Source: Sphingomonas corticis
GTDB taxonomy: Bacteria > Pseudomonadota > Alphaproteobacteria > Sphingomonadales > Sphingomonadaceae
Reading direction: 5' to 3'
DNA length: 64,000 bases
Assembly: GCF_012035195.1 (NCBI RefSeq)
Contig: NZ_JAAVJH010000003.1
Location: 372,001-436,000 of the forward strand
Each line of letters starts with the position of its first letter. Position 1 is the first letter of the stretch. The notes below the pieces were generated by a model that worked only from the letters and a program-made list of their open reading frames with translations, did no database searches and was not told the DNA's origin. Positions 1 to 8,316 of this stretch are shown here, piece by piece. A program made the position numbers and the translations under genes.

Positions 1-1
1 G

Positions 2-676
2 AAGGTGATCGCCGTCGAGACGCGCTACGTCTCCGGCCTGCCGGTGGCCGAAGGCGCGGCGGGTGGCGACCCCGGTCCGTTCACCGCGCACGGCGTCTAC
101 CTGGGCGTGAAGGCGGCGGCGAAGCGGGGTCTCGGCACCGACGACATGCGCGGGGTGCGAGTCGCGGTGCAGGGCACGGGATCGGTCGGCGGCGGCCTCG
201 CCCGGCTGCTGGCCGGCGACGGCGCGGTGCTGACGCTCGCCGACGTGGACCAGGCGCGCGCGGAGCGGCTGGCGGCGGAACTCGGCGCGACGACCGTGGC
301 GCCCGACGCGGTGCTGGCGGCGGACGTCGACATCGTCAGCCCCAATGCGCTGGGCGCGATCCTGACCGAGGCCTCGATCGCTTCGCTGAAGGCGCGGATC
401 GTGGCGGGCGGCGCCAACAACCAGCTCGCGACCAGGGAGGACGGCCGCCGCCTGCACGAGGCGGGGATCGTCTACGCGCCCGACTACGTCATCAACGCGG
501 GCGGCATCATCAACGTCGGCCTGGAGTATCTCGGCCACGGCGACGAGGCCGAGGTGATGGCGCGCATCGCGCAGATCCCCGGCCGGCTCGACCAGGTATG
601 GGACGAGGCGGCGGCGACGGGCGATCCCACCGCCGAGGTGGCGGACCGGATCGCGGCGCGGCTGATCGGGCGCTGA
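2..676 (+). CDS. Glu/Leu/Phe/Val dehydrogenase, C-terminal part (5' end outside window)
   Basis: NAD(P)-dependent oxidative deamination of an amino acid, probably leucine/valine or phenylalanine. The frame is open at the left edge, so the true start lies upstream; the GTG at 5 is only an internal codon. Visible are the TRYVSG segment, a Rossmann nucleotide-binding motif (VQGTGSVGGG, around residue 56), VDIVSPNALG, and the conserved GGANNQL and INAGGIINV stretches typical of leucine/phenylalanine dehydrogenases. The N-terminal catalytic lysine region is missing only because of truncation. The next gene in the same direction is ccmC, 144 bp downstream, beyond a short tandem repeat. The family is clear; the exact substrate is not. 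Confidence 0.9.
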   Translation, partial: KVIAVETRYVSGLPVAEGAAGGDPGPFTAHGVYLGVKAAAKRGLGTDDMRGVRVAVQGTGSVGGGLARLLAGDGAVLTLADVDQARAERLAAELGATTVAPDAVLAADVDIVSPNALGAILTEASIASLKARIVAGGANNQLATREDGRRLHEAGIVYAPDYVINAGGIINVGLEYLGHGDEAEVMARIAQIPGRLDQVWDEAAATGDPTAEVADRIAARLIGR

Positions 677-742
677 GCTTGGCCTGACGATCGGTCGGCG
701 GCCAGGGGGCACGACGGAGCGCCGTACCGCGCGGTGCGCGCT

Positions 743-790
743 GGGGTGACGGGGTGACGGGGTGACGGGGTGACGGGGTGACGGGGTGAC
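743..790. repeat. (GGGGTGAC)6 tandem repeat upstream of ccmC
   Basis: Six perfect head-to-tail copies of the octamer GGGGTGAC, ending 30 bp before the GTG start of ccmC. The unit is not a multiple of three, and the array lies between genes. A change in copy number would therefore alter the ccmC leader or promoter spacing rather than a protein. No Shine-Dalgarno sequence other than the G-rich repeat itself is evident before ccmC. Confidence 0.9.
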
Positions 791-820
791 GGGGCCGGCA
801 TTATCCCCTATCGCGCGCGC

Positions 821-1558
821 GTGCCTTCGCTCCACGCCTTCGCCAATCCCGCGCGCTTCCTGAAGATCGCGCGGCCGCTGACGCCGGTGCTGCTGCTGCT
901 CGGCGCGGCACTGGTGGCGATCGGCTGCTGGGCGGGGCTGACGCGGACGCCGGCGGACTATCTGCAAGGGGAGACGGTACGCATCCTCTACATCCACGTG
1001 CCCGCCGCCTGGCTGGGTATGGGCGGGTGGAGCGGGATCGCGATCTCCAGCCTCGTCTTCCTCGTCTGGCGCCACCCGCTCGCCGACGTGGCGGCGCGGG
1101 CGATCGCGGTGCCGGGGGCGACCTTCGCCGCCCTGTGCCTCGTCACCGGCGCGATCTGGGGACGGCCGACGTGGGGGACGTGGTGGCAGTGGGACGGGCG
1201 GCTGACGTCGATGCTGCTGCTGTTCTTCGTCTACCTCGGCTATCTCGCGCTGGCGCAGGCGGATCGCGAGCGCGGCGGCGACGGGCGCATTCCCGCGCTC
1301 TACGGCCTCGCCGGCACCGTGCTGCTGCCGATCATCCGCTATTCCGTCGTGTGGTGGAACACGCTGCACCAGGGGGCGAGCATCGGGCTGACGCGATCCA
1401 GCATCGACGGCGCGATCCTGTGGCCGCTGCCGTTCACGATCCTCGGCTTCACCCTGCTGTTCGGCGCCATCGTGCTGATGCGGATGCGCACCATCCTGGC
1501 GCGCGCGAAGGCCGAAGCCCGGTTGCGGCGCAAGGCGCGGCCGGCGGTGGTGGCGTGA
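821..1558 (+). CDS. ccmC: Heme exporter/handling protein CcmC
   Basis: Integral membrane protein of cytochrome c maturation system I. It presents heme to CcmE at the periplasmic face. The 245-residue protein has about six hydrophobic segments and the diagnostic tryptophan-rich WGTWWQWD motif (around residues 125-132), with flanking histidines in the HVPAAW and NTLHQG segments that serve as axial heme ligands in the family. The start is GTG. The stop codon overlaps the GTG of ccmD, so the two are translationally coupled. Length is normal for the family. Confidence 0.95.
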   Translation: MPSLHAFANPARFLKIARPLTPVLLLLGAALVAIGCWAGLTRTPADYLQGETVRILYIHVPAAWLGMGGWSGIAISSLVFLVWRHPLADVAARAIAVPGATFAALCLVTGAIWGRPTWGTWWQWDGRLTSMLLLFFVYLGYLALAQADRERGGDGRIPALYGLAGTVLLPIIRYSVVWWNTLHQGASIGLTRSSIDGAILWPLPFTILGFTLLFGAIVLMRMRTILARAKAEARLRRKARPAVVA

Positions 1559-1659
1559 ACCCCTGGCCCTTCGTCGCCGCGGCCTATGCGGTCACGCTCG
1601 GCACCACCGGGCTGGTCCTGCTGCTCGCCTGGCGGGCGATGCGCGAGGCGGAGAAGTGA
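1555..1659 (+). CDS. ccmD: Heme exporter protein CcmD (34 aa)
   Basis: Very small single-pass membrane protein that helps release holo-CcmE from the CcmABC complex. The GTG at 1555 overlaps the ccmC stop (GTGA), and its own stop overlaps the ccmE start in the same way. The sequence begins NPWPFVAAAYAVT, continues into one hydrophobic helix and ends in a short charged tail (REAEK), the usual CcmD layout. Position between ccmC and ccmE supports the call. Confidence 0.85.
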   Translation: MNPWPFVAAAYAVTLGTTGLVLLLAWRAMREAEK

Positions 1660-2090
1660 CCGCGAAGAACCAGCGGCTGGCGCTGGCACTGCTGGCGGTG
1701 GGCGCGATCCTGGCCGCGGCCCTGCTGGCGCTGTCGGGCCTGAAGGACCAGGCTGCGTTCTTCTACGCCCCCGGTGACGTGGCGCGCGCTGTGCCCCCGC
1801 CCGACCAGGCGGTGCGGTTGGGCGGCATGGTGCAGAAAGGGTCCATCCGCCGCGCGCGCGACGGCGTGTCGATCGCCTTCGTCGTCACCGACGGGCGCGC
1901 GACCACGCCCGTCACCTTCAGCGGCATCGCGCCGGACCTGTTCCGCGAGGGGTCTGGCGTCGTGGCGGAGGGGCATTTCAACGCCGACCGTTCCTTCACC
2001 GCCACCAACCTGCTGGCCAAGCACGACGAGAAGTACATGCCGCCCGAGGTCGCCGGGCGGATGCACGAAACGACGACGCTGGAGGATTGA
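1656..2090 (+). CDS. ccmE: Periplasmic heme chaperone CcmE
   Basis: Binds heme covalently and delivers it to the cytochrome c heme lyase. 144 residues, with an N-terminal signal anchor (about residues 8-28), an OB-fold domain and the essential heme-binding segment AKHDEKYMPPE, in which H123 is the heme-linking histidine and Y127 the conserved tyrosine. The start is a GTG overlapping the ccmD stop. In most system I operons the next gene would be ccmF; here it is a TPR protein. Confidence 0.95.
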   Translation: MTAKNQRLALALLAVGAILAAALLALSGLKDQAAFFYAPGDVARAVPPPDQAVRLGGMVQKGSIRRARDGVSIAFVVTDGRATTPVTFSGIAPDLFREGSGVVAEGHFNADRSFTATNLLAKHDEKYMPPEVAGRMHETTTLED

Positions 2091-2096
2091 GCGGCG

Positions 2097-2726
2097 ATGG
2101 GGTTCCTCGCGCTCGCGATGCTCGCCGTCGCCGCCTTCGCCGGGCTGGTGCTGCTGCGGGTCGACCGGCTGCTGTGGTCGCTGGCCGCGGCGGCGCTGTG
2201 CCTGGGCGCCGCGGGTTACGCGTGGCAGGGGCGGCCGTCGCTGCCCGCCGCCCCGGCGCGCGCGGTGGCGACGGTGACGCCGATCGAGCCGAGCGCGATC
2301 GCGCTGCGCGACAGCCTGCTCGGCCGCTACACCGCGGACACCGCCTATCTGATCGCGTCCGACGCGATGGCGCGCGTCGGCGATACCGGCGCGGCGGCGC
2401 GCGTGGTGCTGGGCGGCGTCGCCAAGCTGCCGCGCAGCTTCATCCTGTGGACGTGGCTGGGCACCACGCTGGCGGCGGATGCGCGCGATCAGGTGTCCCC
2501 GCCTGCGCTGCTCGCCTTCCGCCGTGCCGCGCAGCTGGCGCCGGAGCATCCCGCGCCGCCCTTCTACCTCGGCATGGCCTATGTCCGCGCCGGGCAGTTC
2601 CGCGAGGCCCGGCCGTACTGGGCGCGCGCGCTGGCGCTGTCGCCCGCGCGGACCTCGTACCGGCAGGAGATCGCGCTGCGCCTGTCGCTGCTCGACCGGC
2701 TGCTGGCGAGCGGGGCGGTGCGATGA
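2097..2726 (+). CDS. TPR cytochrome c biogenesis protein (CcmI/CcmH C-terminal-like)
   Basis: 209-residue membrane-anchored TPR protein. Two hydrophobic segments (about residues 1-19 and 25-43) precede a periplasmic region with at least two TPR-like helical pairs (about 120-200, including LGMAYVRAGQFREARPYW). This is the layout of the apocytochrome-binding CcmI/CycH (NrfG-like) module. It begins 6 bp after ccmE, where ccmF, ccmG and ccmH normally stand. The cytochrome c role is inferred from position and fold; the sequence alone shows only a membrane-bound TPR protein. Confidence 0.7.
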   Translation: MGFLALAMLAVAAFAGLVLLRVDRLLWSLAAAALCLGAAGYAWQGRPSLPAAPARAVATVTPIEPSAIALRDSLLGRYTADTAYLIASDAMARVGDTGAAARVVLGGVAKLPRSFILWTWLGTTLAADARDQVSPPALLAFRRAAQLAPEHPAPPFYLGMAYVRAGQFREARPYWARALALSPARTSYRQEIALRLSLLDRLLASGAVR

Positions 2727-2739
2727 CGAAGGAGACCGC

Positions 2740-3435
2740 ATGACGCTCGTGATCCCCGCCCTTCCGCCCGTGCTGCTGCCCGTCGCCGGGGGCGGCGACT
2801 ATCCGGTCGGCCGCATCTTCTGCATCGGCCGCAACTATGCCGACCATGCGCGCGAGATGGGCGGCGACCCGGCGCGCGAGGCGCCGTTCTTCTTCACCAA
2901 ATGGGCGCAGGCGGCGGTGCCGTCCGGCACGACGATCGCCTATCCGCCGCAGACGCGCGACTATCAGCACGAGGTGGAGCTGGTGGTCGCCCTGGCGCAC
3001 AGCGGGCGCGACATCCCGAAGGCCGACGCGCTGAGCCACGTCTACGGCTACGCGGTCGGCCTCGACATGACGCGGCGCGACTTGCAGGCGGCGGCCAAGG
3101 CGGCGGGGCGGCCGTGGGACGCGGCGAAGAACGTGGAAGAGGGCGCGCCGGTCGGCCCGATCCACCCGGCCACCGCGGTCGGCCATCCGGACCGCGGGCC
3201 GATCGCGCTCGCCGTCGACGGCGCGGTGCGGCAGGAGGGCGACCTCGCCGACATGACCTGGCCGGTGCCCGCACTGATCGCGCATCTCTCCACCTTCTAC
3301 CGGCTGGAGCCGGGCGACCTGATCTTCACCGGCACGCCCGCCGGGGTCGCCGCGGTGGAGCCGGGTGCGGTGCTGACCGGCACCATCGCCGGGCTGGAGC
3401 CGCTGACGATCACCGTCGGCGCGGCGGCGGCGTGA
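2740..3435 (+). CDS. Fumarylacetoacetate hydrolase family protein (fumarylpyruvate hydrolase-like)
   Basis: C-C bond hydrolase of the FAH fold, 231 residues, the short form seen in fumarylpyruvate hydrolases and acylpyruvases. Conserved features are the GRNYADHA entry motif, the metal-binding acidic residues in HEVELVV and GLDMTRRDLQ, and the FTGTPAGV C-terminal motif. The ATG at 2740 lies just after the TPR gene. The frame is open further upstream, but that region is coding for the TPR protein. The partner gene downstream is a maleylacetoacetate/maleylpyruvate isomerase. The pair would act in the last two steps of homogentisate or gentisate ring-cleavage catabolism. The exact substrate is inferred. 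Confidence 0.85.
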   Translation: MTLVIPALPPVLLPVAGGGDYPVGRIFCIGRNYADHAREMGGDPAREAPFFFTKWAQAAVPSGTTIAYPPQTRDYQHEVELVVALAHSGRDIPKADALSHVYGYAVGLDMTRRDLQAAAKAAGRPWDAAKNVEEGAPVGPIHPATAVGHPDRGPIALAVDGAVRQEGDLADMTWPVPALIAHLSTFYRLEPGDLIFTGTPAGVAAVEPGAVLTGTIAGLEPLTITVGAAAA

Positions 3436-4058
3436 GCGCGCCCGTCCTCCACGGCTATTACCGCTCCACCGCGTCGTGGCGGGTGCGGATCGCGCTGGCG
3501 CTGAAGGGCGTCGATCACGCCGACGCCTTCCGCCACCTGCGCAAGGGGGAGCAGCGCGACGCGGACTTCCTGGCGCTAAACCCGCAGGGGCTGGTGCCGG
3601 CGCTGGCGGTCGACGGCGCGGTGCTGACGCAGAGCCTGGCGATCTGCGAATATCTCGACGAGATGTACGCGGACCCGCCGCTGCTGCCCGCCGCGCCGGT
3701 CGCGCGGGCGCGGGTGCGCGCGGCGGCACAGGCGATCGCGTGCGACATCCACCCCGTGCAGAACCTGAAGGTGCTGCAACGGTTGCGCGCGCTGGGCGTG
3801 GACGCGGACGCATGGGCGCGCGAGACGATCGATGACGGGCTGGCCGCGGTCGACGCGCTGCTGCGCGCGGAAGCCGGGCCGTTCGCATTCGGCGCGCAGG
3901 TGACGCTGGCGGACCTCTGCCTGGTGCCGCAGCTCTACAATGCGCGGCGGTTCGGCGTCGACCTGCGCTGGCCGCGGCTGCTGGCGATCGAGGCGGCGTG
4001 CGGGGCGCTCGACGCCTTCCGCCGCGCCGCGCCAGAGAACCAGCCCGACGCGGAGTGA
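3432..4058 (+). CDS. maiA: Maleylacetoacetate/maleylpyruvate isomerase (zeta-class GST)
   Basis: Glutathione-dependent cis-trans isomerase. 208 residues, with the zeta-class active-site signature YYRSTASWRVRIAL near the N terminus (the S-x-x-S/C-W-R core), a thioredoxin-like domain and an all-helical C-terminal domain with FAFGAQVTLADLCLVPQ. The start is a GTG whose bases overlap the stop of the FAH-family gene, so the two are translationally coupled and probably act on the same ring-cleavage product. It converges on the minus-strand dehydratase gene with a 3-bp gap. Confidence 0.9.
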   Translation: MSAPVLHGYYRSTASWRVRIALALKGVDHADAFRHLRKGEQRDADFLALNPQGLVPALAVDGAVLTQSLAICEYLDEMYADPPLLPAAPVARARVRAAAQAIACDIHPVQNLKVLQRLRALGVDADAWARETIDDGLAAVDALLRAEAGPFAFGAQVTLADLCLVPQLYNARRFGVDLRWPRLLAIEAACGALDAFRRAAPENQPDAE

Positions 4059-4061
4059 CGC

Positions 4062-4889
4062 TCAGCGCCAGCGCGCCTGCGCCCGCGTCGCCACCGGCCC
4101 GCCCGCGCCTGCGGTCCACAGGTCGAGGCGTCCGTCGACCACGTCGCCCGCGTGCAGCCGCATCGGCTGGCCGTCGAACAGCGGCGATGCGCTGCGGAAG
4201 GTGAAGTCGTCGGGTGGCGCGCCGCGCACCCGCGCGGCGAGGTGCAGCAGCAGCGTCGCCTGCAGCGGACCGTGGACCACCAGGCCGGGATAGCCTTCCA
4301 CGCCCGTTGCGTAATCGCGGTCGTAGTGGATGCGATGGCCGTTGAAGGTCAGCGCGGAATAGCGGAACAGCAGCGTGGGCGTGGGGACGATCGTTTCCAC
4401 CGCCGTGCCGGCCGTCGCCGCGTCGGCAGAGGGCGGGGCCGCGCCGCCCGCGTCGCGATAGACGATCGACTGCCGCTCGCGCACCATCGTCGCGCCGTTG
4501 GCGTCGATGCGATGATCGACGGTGACGAAGCACAGGGTGCCGCTGCGCCCCTCCTTCTCGACGACGTCGACGATGCGCGAGGTGCGGCGCACGTGGTCGC
4601 CGACGGTCAGGTCGCCGGCGAAGGCGATCTCGCTCCCCGCCCACATCCGGCGCGGCAGGGCGACGGGAGGAAGGAAGCCGCCGCGCGCGGGGTGGCCGTC
4701 CTCGCCCAGCGCATCGGCCGGGGCGACGGACTGGCAAAGGCAGAAGTGGATCAGCCGTGGGGCCGGCTCGCCCTCGCGCGGCGCAGCGCCGGGCAGCGCG
4801 AGCGTCGCGTGGAAGCGGGCGGCGAGGGCGGGGGTCAGCACGTCCTCCGCCGCCTCCTCGCGGCCGATCCAGTCGGTGATGCCGGGCAT
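4062..4889 (-). CDS. MaoC-like hydroxyacyl-thioester dehydratase (FAS1-like dehydratase family)
   Basis: 275-residue two-hot-dog protein related to hydroxyacyl-thioester dehydratase type 2 and mesaconyl-C4-CoA hydratase. The N-terminal half carries PRRMWAGSEIAFAGDLTVGD. The C-terminal half carries the RYSALTFNGHRIHYDRDYA segment, with the Asp/His pair expected for hydration or dehydration of an acyl-CoA, followed by GLVVHGPLQATLLL. The ATG overlaps the stop of the upstream acyl-CoA dehydrogenase by one base, so the two form an operon and probably act on consecutive acyl-CoA intermediates. Confidence 0.8.
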   Translation of the reverse strand: MPGITDWIGREEAAEDVLTPALAARFHATLALPGAAPREGEPAPRLIHFCLCQSVAPADALGEDGHPARGGFLPPVALPRRMWAGSEIAFAGDLTVGDHVRRTSRIVDVVEKEGRSGTLCFVTVDHRIDANGATMVRERQSIVYRDAGGAAPPSADAATAGTAVETIVPTPTLLFRYSALTFNGHRIHYDRDYATGVEGYPGLVVHGPLQATLLLHLAARVRGAPPDDFTFRSASPLFDGQPMRLHAGDVVDGRLDLWTAGAGGPVATRAQARWR

Positions 4890-6052
4890 CAGTAGGACCG
4901 CGGCAGGCCGAGCACGTGCTCGGCAACGTAGCTGAGGATCAGGTTGGTCGAGACCGGCGCGACCTGGTACAGCCGCGTCTCGCGGAACTTGCGCTCGACG
5001 TCGTACTCGCAGGCGAAGCCGAAGCCGCCGTGGAATTGCAGGCAGGCGTTCGCCGCCTCCCACGATGCCTTGGCGGCGAGATACTTCGCCATGTTCGCCT
5101 GCGTCCCGCACGGCAGCCCCGCGTCGTAGCGGCGGCACGCCTCGAACCGCATCAGGTTGGCGGCCTCCACTTCGACGAACGCCTCCGCGATGGGGAATTG
5201 CACGCCCTGGTTCTGCCCGATCGGGCGGCCGAACACGTGGCGCTCGGCGGCGTAGCGCGCGATCCGGTCGACGAACCAATAGCCGTCGCCGATGCACTCC
5301 GCCGCGATCAGCGTGCGCTCGGCGTTGAGGCCGGTGAGGATGTAGCGGAAGCCCTGGCCTTCCTCGCCGATCAGATTCTCCGCCGGGATCTCGAGATTGT
5401 CGAAGAACAGCTCGTTGGTCTCGTGATTGACCATGTTGAGGATCGGCCGCACGGTCATGCCGTTCGCCTGCGCCTGCTTCACGTCGACCAGGAAGATCGA
5501 CAGCCCCTCGGACCGTTTCGCCACCCGGTCCACGGGCGTGGTGCGCGCCAGCAGGATCATCAGGTCGCTGTGCTGGATGCGGCTGATCCACACCTTCTGC
5601 CCGTTGACGACGTAGCGGTCGCCGCGCCGCTCGGCGGTGGTGCGCAGGCGGGTGGTGTCACTGCCCGTGGTCGGCTCTGTCACGCCCATCGATTGCAGCC
5701 GCAGCTCGCCACGCGCGATCGCGGGCAGGTAGCGGCGGCGCTGCTCCTCCGACCCGTGGCGGACCAGCGTGGTCATGTTGTACATCTGCCCGTGGCAGGC
5801 GCCCGAATTGCCGCCGGCGCGGTTGATCTCCTCCATGATGACGGAGGCCTCGGCGAGGCCCAGCCCGGCGCCGCCATATTCCTCGGGGATCAGCGCGGCC
5901 ATCCAGCCGGCGTTCGTCAGCGCATCGACGAACGCCTCGGGATAGGCGCGCGCCTCGTCCACGCCGCGGTGGTATTCGTCGGGAAACTCGCGGCACAGCG
6001 CGCGGACGGCGTCGCGGATCTCGTCATGGCCGTCGCCCGCCGTCGTCTGCAT
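4889..6052 (-). CDS. Acyl-CoA dehydrogenase
   Basis: FAD-dependent acyl-CoA dehydrogenase of normal length (387 residues). Motifs in order are IPEEYGGAGLG, MGVTEPTTGSD (residues 122-132), VVNGQKVWIS and the C-terminal QFHGGFGF. The position that holds the catalytic glutamate in medium-chain enzymes (YEG) reads YQV. A glutamate is present at E245 in GLNAERTLIAA, where isovaleryl-CoA dehydrogenase-type enzymes carry the base. This points to a branched or otherwise unusual acyl-CoA. It is coupled to the downstream MaoC-like gene and separated from lexA by 64 bp. Confidence 0.88.
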   Translation of the reverse strand: MQTTAGDGHDEIRDAVRALCREFPDEYHRGVDEARAYPEAFVDALTNAGWMAALIPEEYGGAGLGLAEASVIMEEINRAGGNSGACHGQMYNMTTLVRHGSEEQRRRYLPAIARGELRLQSMGVTEPTTGSDTTRLRTTAERRGDRYVVNGQKVWISRIQHSDLMILLARTTPVDRVAKRSEGLSIFLVDVKQAQANGMTVRPILNMVNHETNELFFDNLEIPAENLIGEEGQGFRYILTGLNAERTLIAAECIGDGYWFVDRIARYAAERHVFGRPIGQNQGVQFPIAEAFVEVEAANLMRFEACRRYDAGLPCGTQANMAKYLAAKASWEAANACLQFHGGFGFACEYDVERKFRETRLYQVAPVSTNLILSYVAEHVLGLPRSY

Positions 6053-6116
6053 CGCGCTCTCCTCGCCTGTCCCCCGGCGTTACGGAACGGACGGGGCGAG
6101 GGGAAGGGGCGACGCC

Positions 6117-6773
6117 TTAGTTGTAGCGGCGCAGGATCCCGGCCAGTTTGCCCTGGATCCGCACCTGTGCGGGCGCGTAGCGCTGCGGATCGTAGGCGCG
6201 GTTGGCGGGGTCGAGCCGCACCATCGCGCCCTCGCGGCGGAAATACTTCAGCGTCGCCTCCGCCTCCTCGATCAGCGCCACGACGATCTCGCCGTCGCGC
6301 GCCACTTCCTGTCGGCGGATCAGCGCATAGTCGCCGTCGAGGATGCCGGCCTCCACCATCGAGTCGCCCGCCACCTCCAGCGCGAAATGATCGCCCGAGC
6401 CGAGCAGTGCGGCGGGCACGGGAAGCGAGGTGGAGCCCTCGAACGCCTCGATCGGAACGCCGGCGGCGATGCGGCCGTGCAGCGGGATCTCGATCACGTC
6501 GTTCGCGGGCTGCGGCACCGGGCGCGCCCGCGCGGGGGCGGTGCGCTTCGCCTCCGCGCGTTCGGGCACCTTCAGCACTTCCAGCGCGCGTGCGCGGTTG
6601 GGCAGCCGGCGCAGATAGCCTCGCTCCTCCAGCGCGCTGATGAGCCGGTGGACGCCGGACTTGCTCTTCAGCGACAAGGCCTCCTTCATCTCCTCGAACG
6701 AGGGAGAGACGCCGCTCTCCGACAAGCGGTCCTGGATGAAGCAGATCAGGTCGTGCTGCTTGCGCGTGAGCAT
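6117..6773 (-). CDS. lexA: SOS repressor LexA
   Basis: Transcriptional repressor that self-cleaves on RecA filaments. 218 residues: an N-terminal winged helix ([17 protein letters not shown] and a recognition helix near [16 protein letters not shown]), a linker, and a peptidase S24 domain. The cleavage pair A104-G105 lies in [10 protein letters not shown], the nucleophile S138 in AGDSM and the general base K176 in [10 protein letters not shown]. The start is 20 bp from three GAAC half-sites, indicating autoregulation. Confidence 0.96.
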   Translation of the reverse strand: MLTRKQHDLICFIQDRLSESGVSPSFEEMKEALSLKSKSGVHRLISALEERGYLRRLPNRARALEVLKVPERAEAKRTAPARARPVPQPANDVIEIPLHGRIAAGVPIEAFEGSTSLPVPAALLGSGDHFALEVAGDSMVEAGILDGDYALIRRQEVARDGEIVVALIEEAEATLKYFRREGAMVRLDPANRAYDPQRYAPAQVRIQGKLAGILRRYN

Positions 6774-6792
6774 GGCCGGGGTTCCCTGTTGC

Positions 6793-6818
6793 GAACAGAC
6801 GTGGAACCAATATGGAAC
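6793..6818 (-). promoter_or_regulatory. Triple SOS half-site in the lexA promoter
   Basis: Three GAAC words on the plus strand at 6793, 6804 and 6815, exactly 11 bp apart, giving two overlapping GAAC-N7-GAAC sites. On the lexA strand this reads GTTC-N7-GTTC-N7-GTTC, the direct-repeat LexA box known from alphaproteobacteria. A TTGACG -35-like hexamer (6830-6835, minus strand) places the box over the likely -10 region. Confidence 0.85.
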
Positions 6819-6831
6819 GTCGGCGCCGCCG

Positions 6832-8025
6832 TCAAGCGATCATCAGGATTTCCGCCGAGTCGCCCGCGCGGGCCGCCGGGGCATGGGGCGCGCGCACGAC
6901 CAGGCAGGTGGAACGCGCCAGCGTCATCAGCATGGAGGAGTCCTGGATCGCCGCCACGCGCACCCGTCCGTCGATCACCGCGCCGCGCAGATAGTCGGTG
7001 CGTGGCCCGTTGGCGGGCAGGTCCTCGCCCAGTAGTGCGGTGGCGGTGTGGAGGAAGGGATCGCGCGCGCCGGACAGGTGCGCGACCAGCGGACGCACGA
7101 AGAGCAGCGCGGTGACGAAGGCGGACACGGGGTTGCCCGGCAGGCCGACGACGGTCATGCCGCCCCCCGGTCGAACGGCGCGCCGCCCCGCCAGCATCGG
7201 CTTTCCCGGCCGCAGCGCGATGCGCCAGAAATCCAGCGCGACGCCCGCCGCCTCCAGCGCCGGGCGGACGAGGTCGTGGTCGCCCACCGATGCGCCGCCG
7301 GTGGTGACGAGCACGTCGGCCTCGACGCCGGCGAAGGCGGCGGTCAGCGCGTCCATCCGGTCGGGCAGGATGCCCAGGTCGACGATCGCCGCGCCCGTTT
7401 CCGCCAACAAGGCGCGCAGCAGCAGCCGGTTCGATTCGGGCAGGTCGTCCGGCCCCGCCGCACCCGGTTCGGCCAGTTCGTCGCCGGTGGCGGCGATGGC
7501 GACGCGCACCGGGCGCGCGACGGCGACGCGGTCCACCCCGGCGGTCGCGGCCACGGCGAGCCGCGCGGCGGTGAACCGCTCGCCCGCGGGCACCAGCACG
7601 TCGCCCTGCGCGAAGTCCAGCCCGCGCACCCGCACGTTGCGCGCGCGATGCGGCGGCCCCTCGCCGTCGAGATGGAGCGTCGCGCCGTCCCGCCGCGCCT
7701 CCTCCTGCACCAGCACCGTGTCGGTACCCGGCGGCATGGCCGCGCCGGTGAAGATCCGCACCGCCTCGCCCGCGCCGACCGCGCCGTCGTGCGGGCGCCC
7801 CGCTGCGCTCTCCCCGATGACGCGCCACGGGCCGGGCAGGTCGGCGAAGCGAAGCGCGTAGCCGTCCATCGCCGACAGGTCGCGCGCGGGCTGCGTCCGC
7901 CGGGCGACCACCGGCGCCGCGGCGTAGCGGCCGAGCGCGTCGGCGAGCGGCACCTCGCACGGGGGAACCGGCGCGGCGAGCGCGAGGACGCGCGCCTGCG
8001 CGTCGGCGACGGGAAGAAGGGTCAT
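6832..8025 (-). CDS. moeA: Molybdopterin molybdotransferase MoeA
   Basis: Inserts molybdate into adenylated molybdopterin. 397 residues with the MoeA landmarks: [10 protein letters not shown] near residue 52, a long [16 protein letters not shown] segment, the MPT-binding [20 protein letters not shown] and [11 protein letters not shown], then the C-terminal domain IV. It is followed by lexA and preceded by a small membrane protein gene and moaC, all on the minus strand. Confidence 0.95.
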   Translation of the reverse strand: MTLLPVADAQARVLALAAPVPPCEVPLADALGRYAAAPVVARRTQPARDLSAMDGYALRFADLPGPWRVIGESAAGRPHDGAVGAGEAVRIFTGAAMPPGTDTVLVQEEARRDGATLHLDGEGPPHRARNVRVRGLDFAQGDVLVPAGERFTAARLAVAATAGVDRVAVARPVRVAIAATGDELAEPGAAGPDDLPESNRLLLRALLAETGAAIVDLGILPDRMDALTAAFAGVEADVLVTTGGASVGDHDLVRPALEAAGVALDFWRIALRPGKPMLAGRRAVRPGGGMTVVGLPGNPVSAFVTALLFVRPLVAHLSGARDPFLHTATALLGEDLPANGPRTDYLRGAVIDGRVRVAAIQDSSMLMTLARSTCLVVRAPHAPAARAGDSAEILMIA

Positions 8026-8064
8026 GCGCGCGTCGTGCGGCGTCCCTGGCCCGCGATCAAGCGT

Positions 8065-8265
8065 TCATCCCTGCGGCTGGCGCGCCGGCGGCTCTTTCGG
8101 CGCGGGCTGCTGCTGGCCGGGATGGGGATCCTTCCTCAGCTGCTCGTGCCCGCTCAGGATCTGGCCGATCATGAACGTGCCCCAGATCATCGCCGCGATC
8201 ACGGCGATGACCAGCGCGACACGCGCGGGGCGGGGGCGGGGGGGTGGGCGATCGTTGTCGTTCAT
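8065..8265 (-). CDS. Small single-pass membrane protein (hypothetical, 66 aa)
   Basis: Short ORF between moaC and moeA in the same direction, with gaps of 51 and 39 bp. It has a proline/arginine-rich N terminus (PPPRPRPARV), one hydrophobic helix (about residues 17-37) and a hydrophilic tail rich in Gln, Pro and Lys. I recognise no family. Placement in a tight operon and the clean N-in topology suggest a real gene, but no clear Shine-Dalgarno sequence precedes the ATG. Confidence 0.5.
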   Translation of the reverse strand: MNDNDRPPPRPRPARVALVIAVIAAMIWGTFMIGQILSGHEQLRKDPHPGQQQPAPKEPPARQPQG

Positions 8266-8316
8266 GCCATGGCGTCAACGGCTTGGGACGCGCACGGTGC
8301 CGCAAGTTGATGAGGA

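Noticed and set aside
2440-4926. 828-residue minus-strand open frame across the plus-strand FAH and GST genes
   Set aside because: It is low-complexity Arg/Ala/Pro-rich, has no domain pattern, and lies antisense to genes with clear motifs. It is an artefact of high GC.
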